64,000 bases of DNA from Gymnogyps californianus. Its lineage: Eukaryota > Chordata > Aves > Accipitriformes > Cathartidae. Every line of letters starts with the position of its first letter. The stretch's first letter is position 1. The position numbers and the translations under genes are program-made. Location of the stretch: NCBI RefSeq assembly GCF_018139145.2, contig NC_059500.1, positions 55,827,580-55,891,579 on the forward strand. The letters are read 5' to 3'. Shown piece after piece: positions 1-48,231 of this stretch. The notes under the pieces are model-generated. The model was not told the origin of the DNA, ran no database searches, and worked only from the letters and a program-made list of their open reading frames with translations.

Positions 1-3000
1 CAAACTAGCATTTTCCTAATTCCTCTCCCTATCCTTTAATGTCACCTAGACAGTGAAAGCTTTGCCAGAACTCCATTTCAGAAGTTCAGAAGGAAAGGGT
101 AAGTTCTTGCTGTGACACATAGGACATCCTGTGTTTATGGTTTCTTGTACAGTAAGCTATGTCTTTGAGAAGGCAGTCTTCCTATCTCTATTTTTTTTTT
201 TTAAATATGTAATTCCCAGTTACAAATGAATTAATATCTTTGCTTGATGTAATGAAAAGCAGGAATCTCTCAAGAAAGCAGCTCCCCTCTCTGCTGTGAA
301 GAATCAGATTTTGGAACGGGTAAGGAATCACTCAGAGGTGATAAAAACAAGTAAACTGGCAAATAAAACCAACAACTGAAGTTCATACATTCCTAGCTTA
401 TAGCAACAAAATGGCATATATTTCTAGATTATACAAATCAAAAAGCAGTATCAATGAACCTGAGTAAATACAAACACGAAATTTTGAACCATAATTCTAG
501 AAACTGACGTTTTTTAGTAATGAATATGAATAATGCTTTAAGATACAGCATACTTGCTGTTTACTAGCCTCTGTACATGGACAGATCACTAAACTTAAAA
601 AAGCATCTTTAATTTCTGTGGGGAATTTGGCAGCATAGATGGTCTTCCAAGTTCGAACCCCAACAATTCTGGTAGGAGAGTCAAAATGCTAATAGAAAAC
701 TTTTTCTCCAGTGAAGTCTATGGCAAGTCTGAGATTTCAGCTAGACTTGGATTACATACATTCTGGCATCATGATTATGTCTATTTCACGTCTCATTTTC
801 CCAGTTTGGTATAGGATTCTCACTGTTTGTCCTCTGCGTGTAAGGAATAAGACAAGAGTTGGTGGAAGCATGCTGGCTTCCAATGAGAAATAATGAGAAC
901 TACTCATGGGCTTTCATGCTTTCTTTTTGTCGGTGACAGTCAGAACCTAAACACAAAATCACCCTGTCCTTATCACAGATATCTCCTCAGCACCATTGTC
1001 AGCTGAAAATGTGGAGCAGCTTTGGAGAATGTTGTCGTTAAGTCAGACAGCCCATCTTCCATTTGTTGTATCGCAAGAACTGGAAAACTGTGGGTGATTC
1101 TCCTTATTGCCATGTGTCACAATGTGACAATACTCTTCAACTACACAGTCCAAGCTACTTTGCTAACCAACACATGCTACATGGGTCATGACATACCTTA
1201 GCAAAAAACTAGCACGTAACTTGCCTTTCCCTTTGTTCAGAATAGTACTCCTGCCTGCCACACTAATGCACTTTCTTTCTTACCTTCTTAAATGCAATTT
1301 CTGCTCTGCCAAATTCTCTCCAAGATGATATTAGGAAAAGCTAAGTGAAAGAGAGAAATATATTGGTAACCTCCACTGAATTATGCTTGGGGGAATGACC
1401 TATTAAATGAAGGATATTATCAATATTACATCTGCCAGAGGTGAAGAAATACACATAGGGGAGGCTGCATAATCCAGTCATTGCTTCATTAATCTGCAGC
1501 CCAGCAGAAGATGTCACAAATCCATATAATGTCCCTGAGCAGTGGATTTTACATTTAGATGTGACTGGAGATGAAAGATATGTAAAATCACAAACAGAGA
1601 GCTCTCTGCTGACTGCACAACCAAGGAAGCATTATTCCAGCAAGTACTGTACCGAAGAACTAAAGCTTGTGCCATTTATGCTCAGGCAGTTTTAGGGATC
1701 TTGCTTACATGTGTATTAAACCCATCAGCACTGAGGAAGAAGAGAGGCAAATGCTGACTCCTGCAGAGATGAAGGTGATGACTGATTTTTTAAAGCAGGA
1801 AGGTGGGGAGATGATCAAAAGAGGTTCCTTCACACAGGCATGAATTGTAGACCCATTGCTGACCACTGCGTAAGTGCTACTGCCTGCCAGCATCTGTACC
1901 CTCCAAAAGCCTGAGAGGAAGCAATAAGGAGCATTTCCACTTGGCAGTTAGCAGGGGTGTCAGGGCAGCACATACTGCTGTCTTTTAAGTAACAGGACAG
2001 CTAGCATGCCCATAAGGATGTGGTGAGCTCCAGGAGGCATTGTGTCTCCCTTGAGGCTCTGCACTGAGCAGAAATATTCAAACAACATGCCACAGCAATT
2101 ACTTTTGGTCAGTGTGATTAAACTTCTCCCCTCACTCCTCCTACAGAAAGCACAGAGCTCTACCTCCAGGTATAGTCAGGTGTGCTTACAAAAAGCAAAA
2201 GAGCTATTCAGGAGTCAGTATGGGTCTACAAAAGCCATGGCAGAGCACTCAACTTTACTGAGATCAGAGTCCCACAGGGTAGCAGAGTCCTGGGTGAGGC
2301 ATGGATCCAGATAGCTTCTCTGGGTCGGAGACTGACCCAGCAGAGGGACGGTTAGATAAGAGGCTATTTCAGAATCAGTTACTTGCTGGGAAAGCTAAGG
2401 GTCCACCTAGCCCGACACAGGACAACATGCAGCAATTCTCATTCGAATTTGCTGACCTTCGTACACTTTCATGGGACTTAGCAGTAGTGATTTGATCACT
2501 TCTCGTGGCCAAAGCAATGCAGACCTATCTTCTGCCAAAATCTATGCAGAGTTTCAAGTCTGTGACCCTTCTCATTGAATATTCCTGTTTGTAATTATTG
2601 GTTCTGCATATGTGTGACATAATAAAATCATTCTTCTTGCTAAATTACACGTGTGAGGTGTCAACAAGTGCACCTCAAACTTCTAATGAATATTAGGCAT
2701 GTTCATTGATGACTGTGACAAGAACACCATACATAGCAAAAGCCAATAGATGTGCAAATAGTCACTATTGATACAAACCACAAATGTTCTATAGGTGAAC
2801 AGTGAGGGATGGGTTAACATTGCCATTTAATACTTATGGTACTGGAAACAAAAACTGATACACCCATTAGGTAAAATTTTCAATCTTTGTTGATTCCTGT
2901 ACACTTTTGTCGGGGTGGGCGGGGAATCTTCAGAAAAAATGGTTGAAAATTATAATGCAAATCACTAACACTTTACCAAATATGGAAACCTGTTCTAGTG

Positions 3001-5224
3001 AGCCACTGACTAGAACAAATGGCAGAACTTCAACATGTCACGTTCAAGACAATGTATATGAGTCATATTCTGTATCTTAGTATGGATAATTTGGATAATA
3101 GTTTGAATGATTTTTCTCATGTTGCAAAAATTAGGAATCATCCAAAGAGTCAGTGGTCAGATCCTCATTAAATTTAGGCTGAGAGTGCTTGTCACTTTAT
3201 TCTGTCCATTAGCAGTGGTGTGAAAACCTTAATAAATTTTCTATTAAAGTTTCAGTCAACACAAAAAAAATGTTGCCAGAGGAACTGAGTAGAAGGCTGA
3301 CTCGAAACATCAGATTTCTGCAGATTCAAATCACAAAATTATGACAAGAAAACAGATATTTCTAAATCTATATGTGACCTAGAGCTTAGAGTCAAGTCAG
3401 ACTAGAATTTTAACAGGTTTCTCTCCAGGACTCATAGCTATTCATTACAGATCATTGAACTGACCTACCATTACTTCAAATATCAAATATTGCAAACAAG
3501 TAATCAATGACATAATGTGTTTGAAAACCAAGACCAAAGGCAAATAACTGAGGTTTTGTGAATCATAAAAATCACCAACAAAATAATTTCTTACCTGTCA
3601 TATTGATTTTCTGGTGTGCAAATGTAGGGAACTTTTTGACGCACAATTGCCTACTTTACATCATCTTTTTCAGAAGTTACTCTTAAAATGGTTTTAAACT
3701 TTTCAAATATGAAAATCAAAGGGATTATACCACCTTCTGACGTCTCTATCCCCCATGCTTTGCAGTCCTCTACCAAACTAAACCCACTGTTCCATTGATA
3801 ATACCCTCACTTCCCCTACTGATTCCAGTATTATTAAATCCTGAGTGGCAGTGTTATTAAAGTGGATAAAATGAGTGGGTATCCACCAAGTACCAACTAT
3901 TGCAACGTCAAGACACTGTAATAACAAGATGGTAGGTCACACATAAGCAGCTGCCCAGTTTTCTGAATGAAGTATGAAAAGCTGAAAAAAGGGAGGTAGT
4001 AACTACACCATAGAGCTCTATTTTATACATCCATTTGCCATCCCAGGACCTGTGATTCCTCCAGCCGTGTAAATAGAGGTAAAGCTCTATCCCAAAATTC
4101 TCATTGAACCCCGATAATCAAAGAATGAAATTTCTGACACACCAGATTTTTACACATAATAGTGAACCTACCTGAAATATGAGGATACAGCTGAGAATTG
4201 TGGTGAGATAATTTTGTCCTGATATATTTAATTAACAAATGACACAGTGAAGGAGTGCTAGTAGATACAATGGCATACCATATCTTCCCAAAATACTGGT
4301 AACATGCCCCCCTGAAGTTACATGTGTCAGATAATGTGAGGCAATATTTCATATTTACCAGCATCCTCTTGTTGCCATGGATGATATGCACTTCTAAAAT
4401 TTCAGTTGAAAATGCTTAAAAACCTTAGTGAATGACATAGGATTCAGCAGCATGCAAGACCTATGCAGCTAGAAGTGAACAGGTGGAACTTGGATTTGTT
4501 TTAATTGTCTCATTGATTCATTTACACACTCCCCCATTGTGACCTGGGAGGCTGGAAGCTATACTGACAAACTGCACTGCTCTTGAGTGTTGCTGTTTCT
4601 CTAAACCGTACACCCCAAAGTAACCATTTATCAAGCAAGAGGAAAAAAAAATCCAGTAAGAAAACTGATGTTCTCTCTCTCTAAGTGCTCTGCAGACCTA
4701 AGCTAAAGAAGTCACCTGTTCTTACCAAAAGGGAAGCCACCTACTAGTTAGTACCAGTAATCCAGCATTATTAACAGTTCTTGGGTGAAGTTACTGGAGC
4801 ATTTTCATTCCAGTGAAAAGCAGACAAATGGTTTGAAGGAGAAAGCACAGTGTCCTGAGGCTAGCAAAAAGATCTGCAGGCTTGGAAAGGAATGTTTCGG
4901 TTCTAAGAGTCCTGGTTGGGAGCTCTTTACAAATGGACAATATTCAGCACCCTACTACCTAACCAGGGGCAGTATCAGTGATCAGAGTAGCTTCATTTTT
5001 CTTAAGACATTCATGCAAGACCAAAGCATAAGCCACTGCCTGCTGAGGTGGAGCTGCAGCAAAACCAAATCAGTGAAAAAGATGCTTTCCTTCAAAACCA
5101 TCTGGAAAGGTAGGCCCCTCACGCTACTTTTGTCTTTTGTTTTTCAGTTATAGCTTCTTTCTTGAGAGGAAGGTGAGCATTCAGTGTTGCACTGACTACT
5201 AATGATAATGATTAATGAGCAGTC

Positions 5225-5570
5225 CAGTTTTTCTGGGAAGCCATTGTGCTAGATAATGAAGTGCTTTTATCTCTACATCCTAGAGGAGAAGCAATAGTGA
5301 TACCCTTTACAACACAGGGAAAAAGAAGTGGGAAAAAATGGCCTCAAGTTTGGGGAATTAAACCACAACAAAAACGCCCAGCATTGTTTGAACATAGTGT
5401 ATTAACATTAGTCTAAACCTTCTAACATTCCTGCATGGTAAGTATCTTGCTGTGGACATGAATGTGCAGTTGGAGAATATGACATACAACCAATAAGCCA
5501 AGGCTTTGCAGAAATTCAGTGGTAGAACTGGAACTGGATTTAAGAACAGCCATTCAGTCCCACATTCCTT
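5225..5570 (+). repeat. possible decayed MIR-type SINE
   Basis: The order of motifs resembles MIR: GTGCTAGATAATGAAGTGCTTTTATCTC-like opening, a tract like the 'ATGAGGAAACTGAGGC' block, and an end like the 'CTAGTAAGTGGCAGAGC' block (TCAGTGGTAGAACTGGAACT, then GGATTTAAGAAC). Similarity is by eye and weak. Confidence 0.4.
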
Positions 5571-7424
5571 ATACTTTAGGAATTTGCTTGAACTGAGATA
5601 CCTACATGTTAATTTCAATCTTTAATTCCTACAGGTCTCTGGAAGACCCTGTTTAGCTTCTTGCGAAAGAAAAGAGCACTAGCTTACTTGGTATACATTA
5701 TAAATGCTTTGCATTTACTTTCTGTTCTTTTAAAAGCTTTCCTTAACAAGATTTTCTTGCTGATAGTGCTCTTTTGCTTCCACACAGTGGACCAAAGAAC
5801 AAACTAACACTGAAGCTGAAGAACAATGGCATCAAAAATACAACATCAGATTTGTTTGGAAGGCAAAACACAATATTTATCAGTATATGATAGATTTTAA
5901 ATAGTATAAAAGTGCTCAGCAGAATGTGAAAGCAGATATTATACTAATGATTTTCAGAGAGGTAGCAGCTATTCAAGACATGAAATTGTCAAGATTTTTT
6001 TTAAATGCTGTTGTTGCATTTTGAATCATACTTGCTTAAAAGTCTGCTGAAAATAGAGTTTTCAAGAATCTAATTTATGATGTCAAATTACAATTAACCA
6101 AAATATTTTGAAGAACCCCAAACCCCCCTCTAATTAAACTACTTGCATTTGATTATTTTTTTAAAGAATAATTACACATTTCTTTAAAGGCTTTGCTTTC
6201 ATCTGAAAGTTTAGACAAATCCATAATTTATTCAGAGTCTCTGCTCAGTGACTACACAGAGATCACCATGCCACGGTGGCATGTTTTCCTCTCTGCCTGT
6301 ATTACATAATTAATGGTTTGTTATGAGGAGTCAGGTGTAATACATCATCTGAAAGCACTGTGACCAACAAGCTGCCTATAGGAGAGGAGCATGCACTCCC
6401 AGAATCCTGTTTGTGAAGTTTTGTTTTCATTGTTTCCACTTTGTTATGCAGTGTTTGACAAAGTCATTTTTATCTGAGTAAAAAGCAAATTAAAATTAGG
6501 AAACCTTCCACGAAACTTCTTACTGCTGAGACAGTATAGTAGATGCCCAGGAAAGATTATGGAGCTTGGAAAAGAGCAGGCAGCTATTTGCATTGGGATG
6601 AAATCATGTGTACTGAGGAGCAGAATAAATCAGGACACACTCACATCTCTGTCTGAAACTGTAATAGCTAGCTTAAGCTGTTTCCTTCACCTGTACACAA
6701 CAGTCCAATACTAATCTCCACTTTGTTTACTCTGAAAAAGAAGTTAGAAACGCTAGCATCTCCGACCGGCACAAAACTAGAGCAACGGCCCTGTAGAAGG
6801 TGCACAGGGCTACCGTGCTCTCTCCAGATCCCATGGGCAGACAGGCAGAAAGGAGCAGATAATGCTGTGACGGTAGTGATGAGAATAACAGACCATTATA
6901 CATCAACAGCCTTTCCTTGCTCAAAACTAGTCAAGGATGGGGTAGAATGATTACCACCAAAGCAGAAGGCCTCCAGCTCACACTGCAGACTACAGCAAGT
7001 CTGAGCACAGTGCCAAGTGGTTTGCAATTAAATGAAACAAAACAGCAAAGGAAAGGTTTTTTTCCCCTGCTCCCTCCGAAAATCCCCTAAGCGTTAGGCA
7101 CTTCCCCTATCAAAGACAGGGCTTCCTGCGCCTGGTTAAGCTGAGTTACTGCTGAAGCGATGGGACAAATCCCTCTTCCTCAGCACCAACATTTCATAGT
7201 GTCAGTAAGCAGCATCATTTTCATTTATATTTAATGAGAAAATAAAATGATAAACAAACTTTAAATTACATGATTTTTCCTATTAAAAATAGAGGGGTAT
7301 TGAAAGAAATAAATCTTGGAATGTTTTGGCATTTTCAGGGAACTATTTTTATTAAAGAAATGTAGGTACACAACAAAAAGAAGTGCTCAATTTCACAGTG
7401 CACAAAGAAAGTGGTCTGGCTGAT

Positions 7425-7495
7425 CTCTCTGGCATAAATCAGAAATAGCGTCATTTAAAATAATGGCATTACACCAGTATAAAAACTAGCAAGAG
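7425..7495. repeat. possible ancient amniote interspersed repeat
   Basis: TGGCATAAATCAGAAATAGC, then a CATTTAAAATAATGGC segment and ATTACACCAGTATAAAA, resembles a near-palindromic motif (TAAATCAGGA ... TTACACCAGT) that I recall from many sauropsid genomes. I cannot name the family with certainty. Confidence 0.3.
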
Positions 7496-8187
7496 CTAAG
7501 TTCAAAGGCTATAACAGAAGACTCTGCTTCTCCTATCACAAAGGCAAAAGCTATTATTTAAAAAAAAAGAAGTTTTTTTTCCTCTGAAATATGTTACATT
7601 GGCAACCCCCCTCCCCAAGTAAACAAAATCTTTGCATTTCTTTTAAACATTCACGAGAAAAACTGAAGCTAGATGTTTCATTAGTATTTGTCTGGGCATG
7701 TGTAGAGGTATTATTATGCCAGTAAGAGCTTACCAGGCTGTGTTTTTATAAGTTTTCATTTATTTGTTATTCAAGTACATTTCCGTATGTAACCCTCTCC
7801 TACATTCATGGTAACGTTAACAGAAAACAGGTAATTATTTTATCCATTTTTCATTCTTTTAATATCTAAATCTACAGCACTGGTAAAAAAAAATTGGTTT
7901 GCAGACTTACAATCAAAAATTAGGGAACATTAAATCACCTGTAACACACTAACAAGCCATGACGCGCAGTTATGACTAAATGCTAGCACATTGCTTAATT
8001 AAGACAGGATGGTTCTACTTTTCAGATTAGAGGAAAGAGAATAAGATAACATGAAACACTTAATATCTGGCTCTATTCAAATTCAAAGTTACTTTGCATT
8101 GATTAGTTTAATCTCAGGCTCAAAACAGTATTCACCATGCAGCGAACTAAGCAAGAATTGCATGACAGTTAAATTAAGGAAAGGGTA

Positions 8188-8998
8188 GGAAGGCTCTACA
8201 GAGGGATCTGGACAGGCTGGATCGATGGGCCGAGGTCAATTGTATGAGATTCAACAAGGCTGAGTGCTGGGTCCTGCACTTGGGTCACAACCACCCCACA
8301 CAACGCTGCAGGCTTGGGGAAGAGTGGCTGGAAGGCTGCCTGGCAGAAAAGGACCTGGGGCTGAATAGGAGCCAGCAGTGTGCCCAGGTGGCCAAGAAGG
8401 CCAATGGCATCCTGGCTTGTATCAGAAAAGGTGTGGCCAGCAGGACTAGGGAAGTGATCGTCCCCCTGTACTTGGCAGTGGTGAGGCCGCACCTTGAATA
8501 CTGCGTTCAGTTTTGGGCCCCTCGCTACAAGAAAGACATTGAGGTGCTGGAGCGCATCCAAAGAAGGGCAAGGAAGCTGGTGAAGGGTCTAGAGAACAAG
8601 TCCTATGAGGAGTGGCTGAGGGAACTGGGGTTGTTTAGCCTGCAGAAGAGGGGAGACCTTACCGCTCTCTACAACCACCTGAAAGGAGGTTGTAGTGAGG
8701 TCGGTGTTGGTCTCTTCGCCGAAGTAACAAGCGATAGGACAAGAGGAAATGGTCTCAAGTTGTGCCAGGGGAGGTTTAGATTTGATATTAGGAAAAATTT
8801 CTTCACCGAAAGGGTTGTCAAGCATAGGAACAGGCTGCCGAGGGAAGTGGTTGAGTCACCATCCCTGGGGGTATTTAAAAGAGGTGTAGATGTGGTGCTT
8901 AGGGACATGGTTTAGTGGTGGACTTGGCAGTGTTAGGTTTACAGTTGGACTCGATGATCTTAAAGGTCTTTTCCAAGCTAAACGATTCTATGATTCTA
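8188..8998 (+). mobile_element. CR1 LINE, 5'-truncated, with intact C-terminal ORF2 frame
   Basis: The sequence encodes the end of the CR1 reverse-transcriptase polyprotein (for example [20 protein letters not shown] and [11 protein letters not shown]). It ends in the CR1 3' tail, CGATTCTATGATTCTAAA. An open frame of 223 codons (8244-8915) has no stop. It is inserted antisense to DOCK8. 5' truncation is typical of CR1, and no target-site duplication is obvious, also as expected. The intact frame suggests it is the youngest copy here. Confidence 0.92.
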
Positions 8999-11536
8999 AA
9001 TACATTGGCCTACATTCCCTAATTACGTTTTTGCTCACCAAACGGAGCACTGGCATGATTGTGTGGTAAAAGCGTCTCAGATGTGGCTAGGTGATTCTGG
9101 CTTGTGGGAAAAAGAGGTGCTTTCAATGGCACTGCACAAACACAAGTGTTGCTTCCTGGACCCCACCAAGTTCCACACTCTGCTGTTTTATGATGTTTGC
9201 AAAGCTGCCTCGTCTAACTTTCTGGGGAACTATTGCTGGAGTTCATTAATGGTTTCAGTTGGCAACTCCCCTTTCTCACTCCAAACATGTTTGTTGTCAC
9301 AAGGCAGTCGAAAATTGACCTAGCATTTCTGGATTTTTTTCACCATTTCCCCAGTGTATCTAACTAACCGTCTTTAGGATTTTATTTGGGTATTAACTGA
9401 TTGAGTTTCTAGTTTACAGCATAACACTACTTAAGGCATGTCAGTTGTGTCATCACCATTGATTCACTAATTAAGGTAAAGATTAATGAAGGCAACTATT
9501 CTTTATAGATATTCTCTTCATTATTACAAGTTAGACTGGACAGGTCCTACTTTGTTTTGTTACCATGACTTGTACTTAGGGTGAAAATCAAAACAGAGCC
9601 CCAAAAGCCTGAAGAGATTAAGCATGGTGGGTGTGAACTCTTGCTCAAAGAGTATAACTGTTGAGCTATAGCAAGCATTTCTTCTAATGTGGGTGTATGT
9701 ATTCAATACAGACACCCTAGCAACTGAGGGATAGTGTGGAGACACCCAAACTTGCTTCAGGAGATGCACAAATTAATTTTCAGCGTGGTGGCTTTGATAT
9801 TCATGATGTCTGGCTGCAGAAGTTTACCTTGGTGAGAACTAAAGAGAGAATATTCTGTGCAGACTCAATTATCTTTTTAGCTCAGCAACACAGTGGTTGC
9901 TAATGCTTTTCATTTTCAAAAGAAGACCTTTAGACACTATGAGGCTGCACACTGGAGTTCACATATGGTACTCCTTATTGGGGCCGGACAATGAACAGGA
10001 AAGTTAAAATTCTGTCTTATTTTTTTAATTAAAAAAAAAAAAAGGCTTCATTACTCAAGTTCATTTACATTTGCACTTTCAACTGTATAAAAACTACTTC
10101 TTCTATAGAAATGTCTGCATAAAACCCCTAAAAACTGAAAAAAATAAAGAAGAAAGACATTCATTTCTATCTTTGATACACAGAGAAGACAGAAGTACGA
10201 TAACACTCTGCATTTTAGCATTCTGGTGCCAAGAGTGCAAAGAAACTGCCCTCAGGAGTTTGAATATCACAGATACATGGCACAGCCCAGGAATAACTCC
10301 TCCAAAACTTCTAATGAGGCTTTATCCAAATTGGCTTACTTATTTCCCTGCTGACATCACATTGCAAGTTGTTATCATAAGATGCCACTTCCTCTTTTTG
10401 CTTTCCTTAAAAGCTGAGACCCCAATCCAGGTGTCACCAAGAGCTCCACTGGCTCTCCAGTTTCCCATGAAGGTGTGGAGCATCTCTCCGGGATAAACTA
10501 GTCTGCAGCCGTGCAGTTCTGAGTTGTACGGAACCACAAGTCTTGGCCCTCCCTTCTCCCCTCCTGGGTGGGGTAGAGGTGAGTGGGTGGGAGAGCTGGC
10601 TCTTTGCTAATCTCTGCTGCAAGAAGTGAATAAGCTTTACATCCCTTTATTCAGCTTCTTCATTCTGTGATTCCTTACTGATAGCCGCATCTTTGCCACT
10701 AATGCAATTCAGTACCTAGCTACTGTTTTAGGAATCAGAAAAGTCCCTTAGAGTAGCACCAACTACTGTTGTAAGAAGCATTCTGCTTTATTTTCATGCC
10801 TTCACTAACACAATAGTCACATGAAAGCTAGTATTTCTGTATCTATAATACTGCAATACCCCTGTTTTGAATTATTGCTAGTTAGCTATTATCAATATCA
10901 CTGCTCACTAGCACTACTGTGCTGCACAAACACGTTGAAGCACATTCTTTTGATACTCATTTCTTTTTGGAGACTCAGATGTGCCGGACCACTAGGAAAT
11001 TATGGGAATTGATCAGTTGCATGCTACTGAACACTGTGGTCTCCTTGAAAGAACCGGAATAGAACAGATTTAAGAAAAGAAATGACATAGCCGAGAGTCC
11101 TTGTTCATGGTGAAAAAGTACACAGAGCAACACATTACTTCCTCAGATGCCCAGATGACTCAAATTAAAAGTAGAAACCACCCAGCACAAACATTTACCA
11201 AAACTGTTAAAAATAATAGTAAAATCTCTTGGGAAAAAAACACAGAAGAGGAAAGATACATATATATGCCAAGTCAATGAGAGCTGTTAGGGGTTTTTTT
11301 GGACATTTTAGAAAAATTTTCAAAGGGTGACATAATTAGATTAGTAAATACACTATAGAACATCCTGCAGGCGTTTTACCTTGTAATGCCTAGTAAGATT
11401 AAAACATCAGCCTAACGTATAGTCTTTAACATTTTTAAAAAATATTTTTAGTTTCTGTTTCTGAAAAAAAAATCTAAATCACAATTATTTTTTAAAATGG
11501 ATCTTAAGAAATCAAAAAATATATGTTATTTCTTAC

Positions 11537-47451
<35,915 letters not shown>

Positions 47452-48180
47452 GCGGGAGAGCAGCCGCGGATGTCGGCTGCCGAGGAGAACCGACGCCGGC
47501 TGTACGCACGAAGGGCGGCTTTATTTTATTTATTTATTTTTCTTAATTGCATGCTCCGGGCTAGAAACCCGACGGTCCTCTGACAGTTCTGGGTGGCAAC
47601 TTCCGCATTTCACCTTCCTCACCGAAATCGGTCGGAGTGGGAGGGATCTGCCCCTGTGCACAGCTGGCTTCTCACCCCTGCCAGCCTCTGCCCCGCCGGC
47701 CGGCAGCGCCCAGCCCCGGCGCCCCGGCTGCGCTGCGCCTCTCCCCGAGGGCGCCCACAAGCTGCCCGCCGCGGCGGTAGCGCACCCGGGCACTGGGAGG
47801 GGGCAGGAATTTCCCCTCCTTTTTTAACACAGGCGACCCCCGAACCGCCCGTGGATATTTCGGAGGGAAGCCGCGGGGAAGGCAAGCATTCAGGCAAGCG
47901 CCTGAAGGGAAGGAGGAGGGAAGGCGCTTTGTACCTGTGAACGCGCACAGCTGCGGAAATCCTTGCGCATCTCCCCCAACCCTTTTTCGTTTGGAAACCG
48001 CGGTGCGGGTGTCAGACATCCCCGCCACCCCCCGCCGGCGGGGTCGAGCGCTGCTCTGCGGGGGCGGGCGAGGAAGCAGCGGGTACCGCCGCGCACCGCC
48101 GGCCGCCAGACCGGCCCCGCACCGCCTCCGGGCGCCGCCGATCCAGCCCGTCCTCCCCCGGCGGAGCAGGCGCGGCCGCC

Positions 48181-48231
48181 GGGCAGGATAGGGCAGGGCA
48201 GGCCTGGGCAGGGCTGCTCAGGGCAGGGCAG
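48181..48231 (+). repeat. GGGCAG-type short tandem repeats
   Basis: Several GGGCAG / GGGCAGG units, interspersed with related hexamers, about 0.75 kb upstream of the DOCK8 start codon. Multiple GGG tracts could fold as a G-quadruplex. Confidence 0.75.

Larger units (their letters stand above)
1..11536 (-). other. DOCK8 intron after exon 14 (continues past left edge)
   Basis: At least 11.5 kb of AT-rich intronic DNA. I searched its minus strand for the DHR-1 start and saw no match. It contains a possible MIR-type SINE (about 5225-5570), a possible ancient repeat (about 7425-7495), one CR1 copy (8188-8998) and an A-run at 10031-10043. Short open frames occur but none resembles a known protein. 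Confidence 0.75.

Noticed and set aside
1278..1370. Possible DOCK8 exon ending at a GTAAGA donor
   Set aside because: The frame gives no match to DOCK8 residues beyond 560 and has no consistent phase with exon 14.
3596..3700. Possible extra DOCK8 exon with a good GTAAGA donor on the minus strand
   Set aside because: The upstream sequence contains stops in the relevant frame and does not match the DHR-1 sequence expected after exon 14.
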